From Monilinia fructicola (Eukaryota > Ascomycota > Leotiomycetes > Helotiales > Sclerotiniaceae): a stretch of 64,000 nucleotides of DNA. The notes under the pieces are model-generated. The model saw only the letters and a program-made list of their open reading frames with translations. It had not been told where the DNA came from and made no database searches. The DNA is taken from the NCBI GenBank assembly GCA_008692225.1, contig VICG01000006.1:1679501-1743500 (forward strand), in the 5' to 3' direction. A program made the position numbers and the translations under genes. Of this stretch, positions 58,601 through 64,000 are shown one piece after another (within the stretch, counting starts at the first letter, position 1; each line of letters starts with the position of its first letter).

Positions 58601-61099
58601 AAGAATTCCTTTATTATATTTTAAATATTAATTAGATTTTTTAGCTTTTATTATATATTTTCGTTATTTGAATAATTTTTTCATTTAACCAAAAATTCTA
58701 ATTTTTTCCATTTTTCTTTTATTCTAAAATTAAAAATCTTTTTAATATATTATTCTAAGATAATATCCCTATATTACGTATTTTATACAAATTTGCAAAT
58801 TAATTTCTCTTTAGCTTTATTTAAGTAATCCATTTGATTTGTTATCTTATATAATATAAAAAAGCTAATATAAAAAATGTTATAGTATTAAAAAATCAAT
58901 AATAGTTTTAATCTATAAGCTTACAATCTTATACTTTTTATTACTTTAAAAAGATTAATATTTTTAGGATTTAATTTAACGTATTTTTTATTTATCAATA
59001 GATTTTTTATTATTAACCAAATTATATTATTTATTTTGAATATTTAGGGTTTATATTTTACATTATAGTATTTTATCATTAGATTTTAAGTATAGATTAA
59101 TTCTTCTATTATTATTATATACAATATTTTCAGTTTCTTTGCTAGTTACAAAGCATTTTCTGATTTTTATTATATATTTATATTAATCAATAATAATAAT
59201 ACTTATTTTTCATTTACTTTAAATAACGAAATACCCATAATTAATACTAATATAAAATTGTAAATATATTTTACTACAAATAAAAGATTTATTCAACTAT
59301 TTTATTTATAATTAATAAAACATTTAATATAAGTTTTAATAATTTAATTTATTTGTTTAATAAAACCATTAATTTATAAATAAAATGCTATTAAAAGTTT
59401 TTTTATTATATTTAAATAAATTATTAAAATTGTCCAAAAAACATTTATAAAAAAGTTTACCCTATCTAAAACAATTAAATCTAACATTTCATACTTTATT
59501 ATTATAATTTAAATAAAAATAAATATAAATTGAATAATTATTATATTCTTTCTAACTGGGTTAAAGTTTATTTCTTTAATAAATCTGTTTATTATTAATA
59601 GAATACAATCGTATACCAAATACAAAAATAAATTCTTTCCATTTTTTTTACTATTAAAGTTATTTTTTGATTATAATATTAATAGATTAATAATTAAATC
59701 CATAAATAATCCGCTTTATGGCTTTATAAGAATTAATATTAATATTAGTTCTCCAAATTTCTTTTTGTGTAAAAGTTTGTTTCTCTAATATATTATACAA
59801 GATTTAATATAATCTACTATATCTATATTTATTTTTTTTAATATAATAATTTCTTTATATTATCTATAATCGCTTTTTAACTAAAATAATCGATTATTCG
59901 AAAATTATAAAATTTTTATAATAATAATTTTTATAATATTTTATTTAATAATATATATAATTTTGTTCCCTTATAATACTAAAAATTATTATATATAATA
60001 AACTCTTTTTTTTTTAGGTTTTAATAATTTAATTAAGATTTTTTAATTAATTTTATTAACTTTTTTTTGTACTTTGGTTTTATTATAATATCTTTTAGAT
60101 TTAATGTTAATAAAAGCAAAATTGTTATATTCTATATACTATTATAATTTAATTTTACATTTTTCATTTTTTTTTAACTTTCTTATTATATAATATTTTC
60201 TTTCTTTATAAATTATATTTACTTTAACTATAATAATATATAATAGATCCTATTAATTATTTATAATTAAAAGTAAATCAAATAATTAGTAATATAGTTT
60301 TAATAATGGGATTGGTTTAAAATCCTTATTTTAATAATCTGGTTTTTTTAATAGTATATTTATTAAATTATTTTTACCTAATTTATAAACGATTACAAAA
60401 TCTATTCTTAATAATATTATTATTCATTATATTTATTTTCTTGTTAATATTTTAATATTATAAAATATTTTAAATTATTATAATTTGTTATTATAATCAC
60501 TTAATATTATACTTTTTTAAAAAAGTGTTTTTAATGCTTTATTAACTTTATAATAACCAATAATTCTTAATCGAAAATTATATAATTGATTTCTACTAGT
60601 ATTAGTTTTTTCAAGTAAAATATAATTAAGTATCTATATCTATCCTTTTATTTCTAAAATAAGATTTTATACAAAGCCTTTATTAATATATTTATTTCCA
60701 GGAAATATATTAGCATTATAATAAAATAGTTTAGTAATAATACTTTCATAAAAACGTCCTTAAATTTCTTAAAAATTATTTTATATTTTTTTAAACCAAA
60801 CGAATTTGATTTTTTTTTTTTATTAGATTAATTAATAGTAATGTTAACTTATTATACAATAATATAAATTATCTATAGAAATTATAGAATTTGAAAAATA
60901 ATAGTATTTTTTAAATGCTTTTCGAAAATGGTTAAGCAATTATTGTTTTTACTTTAAATAGATTTATAGTTATTTCTTTATCCAATACCATATAGTTAAA
61001 GAATTCTATTTATTTAACTTTAAACTAACATTTCTTAAGCTTACAAAATAATCTTTATTCCAATAGTTATTTTAATATTTGTTTTATATAATTTTTATG

Positions 61100-61500
61100 T
61101 TTTTTTTTTGCTTTTAAAGTAAATCAAAATATTATCTAAGTAGATTATTACTAGTTTATTTATAAATTATCTTAAATATTAGTTAATATAAGCTTAAAAA
61201 GTTATTAATACATTGTATAATCCGAATAGTACTATTAAATACTTGTAGAAGTTTAGTTTATTATAAAAAGCTATCTTTTATTCATTTTTTTTGTATATAC
61301 ATATTAAATTGTAAGCTTTTTTTAAATCTAGTTTTGTAAATATAGCTGTTTTTCTTAGCCTATTAAGTATCTTTAATATTAATAGGATTAAGTATTTATT
61401 TAAGATAGTTATTACATTAATACCTTGATAATCCATACATGATTATAATTCTATAATACCTTTCTTTTTCACAAATAATATCAATATATCTGCTTTCGAT
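61100..61500 (-). pseudogene. Ty3/Gypsy reverse transcriptase remnant in copy 2
   Basis: The minus strand reads ILFVKKKGIIEL, a stop, SCMDYQGINVITI, then LNRLRKTAIFTKLDLKKAYN, and further on IYLDNILIYFKSK. These match in order the VKKKDG, CVDYRxLN, FTKLDLRxAY and YLDDILIYS blocks of Gypsy polymerases. The single stop falls where an Arg codon (CGA to TAA) is expected, as RIP would cause. Confidence 0.8.
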
Positions 61501-63226
61501 TTGGTTAATCTAATAAACTCTAGTTTTATTATCTTCTTTATATATTCTTTCAATATCTTTAATTCTGTTTTCGACAAATTGTATATTAGGCTAAATAGCA
61601 GTATTGTGCTTAATCACAATGTAATTTTGTAATCCACTCCTAATCTATATAATAAAAGTTTTTTTGCTTTTATTTTATTAAACACTTCGGTAAATTCCTT
61701 ATATTTACTTAGGATTCGTTATAATACTATTGTAATTGAACCCAGGTTCAACTTCTTTATTAATATCAAAAATGTTATTATTAATAATAAAGATTCTTTT
61801 ATTTCCTTTTTCGTTTTTATTTTTGTATTATAATATAATACTAATGATTTAAGGGAATCCTATATTTTTTTAAAATATCCTTTTTTTATTTTGTTCCAGT
61901 TTTTTTATTCTTTAGTTTATCTTTAGATTAAATTGTTTTAGGAATAATAATCTAAGGATAATGTTAGTTATTTATAAAGGCATCTTACAAAAGATTATTA
62001 ATAATCTTTCTTTAAAGAAAAAATATTCGAATTCTATTTCCTTTTCTACAATATTCGAAACTAATGTCATTATCTTTTTGTTTACATTTTATATTATTAT
62101 AAAATAATATATATTAATATTTTTATAATTGATTTATTTAATTATTTCTGATTTGATAAAATTTACAATAGTTTTTAAATCTACTATTATTTAAAATATT
62201 ATTTTATTTCTATTTTTCCTTATAAAAATAATTTCTATAATTAGGAATGCTTGATAAATATCTATAATTTAAAGGTAGTTATATATATTTTCGATTATTA
62301 ACAGATTGTAATATAATATTTTATTTTTATATAATTCTAATAATAATAATTTTTATAATATATTTTTTGATAATATTAATATAATAATTTATTGTATCTT
62401 TATTGGTTTTAATATATTTATTATATAGTATATTTCTTCTTTTTCCGATATTGATTTAATTATAAATAATTTATTTGAATTTATTATCTAAAAACTATTA
62501 TAATCCCTTTTTCCGTTTTAATTTAATTAATTGAGAATTCGTCCCTTTATATCCTATAGCTTTTAAATCTAAAAAAGCTTTTCGTTTTTTGGTTTTTTAA
62601 GGTAATCTTTAATATAATAGTTTTTTCTTTTTATAATAAAAATATATGTTTTTGTTATAGACTTTTTTACAGTGTTCTATTAATATATTTGGAAAAAAAG
62701 AATTTTTTTCTTTTTTCTAATAATATTATATTCTATAATATATTTAATTTCAAAATATCTACCATAAATATATTGCAGATTTTAAATCTAATTGATTTTA
62801 GAAAGAGTTTCTTTTTTATATACAAATGAAATTTTTAGTATTTTATACTACTATCTTTAATCCTTTAAATATTGTTAATAATAGTCTGTTATAATTAATA
62901 TATATTCTAATTAAAATGTTTTGTAATAATTTCAGTTTATAATTTATTATAATTAATTGGTTTTTATACAATCAAGATATATCTTACAATATTAATTTAA
63001 AATAATTAGTGAAATCTTGGATTAATTGCTTATCCCTTATTTTCATATTTTATATCTTAAAATCTGCTTTTATGCTAGTATTCACTGATCTGTATTATTC
63101 AAAAAGTTATTGTTTCAATAACTGCCAATCTTAGAACTTTAAATTATCAACGCTATTTATACTTAATTTAACTAGTTAAATTCTGCGTTTTACTAATCCT
63201 ATAATGTAGTTCTATACTAAAGTAAC

Positions 63227-63421
63227 TTATTCTGCTCTATTATATATGTTTTCCAAAACTATATAATCTTTCAATTTTATAATCCAAAAGCGTATATCTG
63301 ATTTTCCTTTATTAAAGGTTAATAATGCTTTAAATTTAAATTTTTTTTTTATATTAATAATACCATTAATTATATAAATAAGGTTTACGTTTAGATCTAC
63401 TATCAATTTGCGAATTTCCAT
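63227..63421 (-). pseudogene. Gag-like fragment of copy 2
   Basis: A short frame includes FKALLTFNKGKSDIRFW, then IIKLKDYIVLE. It recalls the retrotransposon-gag pattern of a P-x-F-x-G-x-R/K-x-x-L/R-x-F/W segment followed by a helix. Its position 5' of the reverse transcriptase on the same strand supports the call. Similarity is weak. Confidence 0.4.
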
Positions 63422-64000
63422 TGGTAGTTGTTATATTGATCTGATATTTATTGATCTAGTATAGTATTGTAAGGTAATTTTTTAATCTTCTGGAAGATTA
63501 GCTACAATCTTATACGGATTTAGCTAAAAGTTTTTTAATTATAAAAAATCTTTTTTCTTTTTCATAGTTTTTTTCTTTAAATGCTTTTATTTTGCGTTTT
63601 TATTGGATTATAATAATTTGGGATTTTAATAATATGTTTATATTCAATAATAGATATTGAATTTAATGTTAATTATACTTAGAATTATATTTACTAAATT
63701 CGGCTTTTATTTCTTTATTAACCTTATTTTGCTTTTTAATAAGGTTATATATATTTAAAATAGGGTTAATTAAATATCTATCCTTTTTGTTGAAGGCTTT
63801 TGAATATGGAAAAGTTTCGAAAAATAACCTAAATAGTATTATAATGTAATCTTAATCTTAACAAAATAAAAAAAAGGATCGAAACAATAAAAAGTTTAAC
63901 AATAATAATGGTTATACTTTTGTTTTAAATAAATACTTTCTTCTAGATTTTGAAAAGTTTAAAATAAAAGATTTTAAATTATTATTATTAGGTATTATTT

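Larger units (their letters stand above)
55685..64000 (-). mobile_element. Decayed Ty3/Gypsy retrotransposon, copy 2 (runs past the window)
   Basis: It begins with TGACGAGGTACAAGG, the same terminal sequence as copy 1. The minus-strand order is gag-like frame (63227-63421), reverse transcriptase (about 61100-61500), then the remaining pol region toward 55685. It extends more than 8.3 kb, and the upstream LTR would lie beyond the window. No second LTR is visible inside, so LTR length cannot be given. AT content and stop density indicate heavy RIP. Confidence 0.75.

Noticed and set aside
48500..64000. CRISPR array, rRNA or mitochondrial DNA as an explanation for the AT-rich block
   Set aside because: No regular direct-repeat/spacer pattern, rRNA motif or mitochondrial gene is seen. 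The reverse transcriptase remnants and collinear copies explain it as RIP-decayed retrotransposons.

Overview
This window looks like nuclear DNA of a filamentous ascomycete (Pezizomycotina). The genes are mostly single-copy housekeeping genes with 50-125 nt introns that carry GT...AG ends. A secreted cerato-platanin, a Zn(II)2Cys6 regulator and very AT-rich blocks with transition-type (RIP-like) decay of transposons fit the same picture. A helotialean or other Leotiomycetes relative is a guess from overall style, not a demonstrated placement.

Layout. 1-993: 3' part of an inositol polyphosphate multikinase gene with a one-base frameshift. 994-3465: gene-free, including an AT-rich block with an inverted-repeat element. 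3466-25018: a compact gene-rich segment with CLP1 (+), a long PMP3-type membrane proteolipid (-), RPC37/RPC5 of RNA polymerase III (+), a DDB1-type beta-propeller protein (+), mitochondrial 3-hydroxyisobutyrate dehydrogenase (-), a membrane-anchored GNAT acetyltransferase (-), a cerato-platanin (+), an Mx-like dynamin GTPase (-, with a second one-base frameshift) and ASA1 (-). 26234-28637: a Zn(II)2Cys6 transcription factor (-) whose 5' end has no in-frame ATG. 28.7-48.5 kb: about 20 kb of moderate-GC DNA with no convincing protein gene but many simple repeats. It also holds a possible RNA polymerase III-type locus near 32.6 kb and a striking array of diverged ~300-bp units near 34.6-35.7 kb. 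48.5-64 kb: extremely AT-rich, with a TIR element flanked by TA and two head-to-tail decayed Ty3/Gypsy copies on the minus strand.

How the genes relate. They do not form a metabolic cluster. CLP1 (mRNA 3'-end/tRNA processing), RPC37 (Pol III transcription), the DDB1-like protein (ubiquitin ligase/repair) and ASA1 (ASTRA/PIKK maturation) are independent core nuclear functions. PMP3 and RPC37 are divergent and share a 527-bp promoter region. CLP1/PMP3, DDB1/HIBADH and cerato-platanin/dynamin are convergent pairs.

The most unusual structure is the 34.6-35.7 kb array. Each unit has the order GTTGCATAT, TTTGACGTAA, CCAAT-box motif, with a second CCAAT-box motif in three of the four. The spacing is fixed (24 bp from TTTGACGTAA to CCAAT; 11 bp from CCAAT to GCGAGCGC; 41-42 bp between paired motifs) although the DNA between has diverged.
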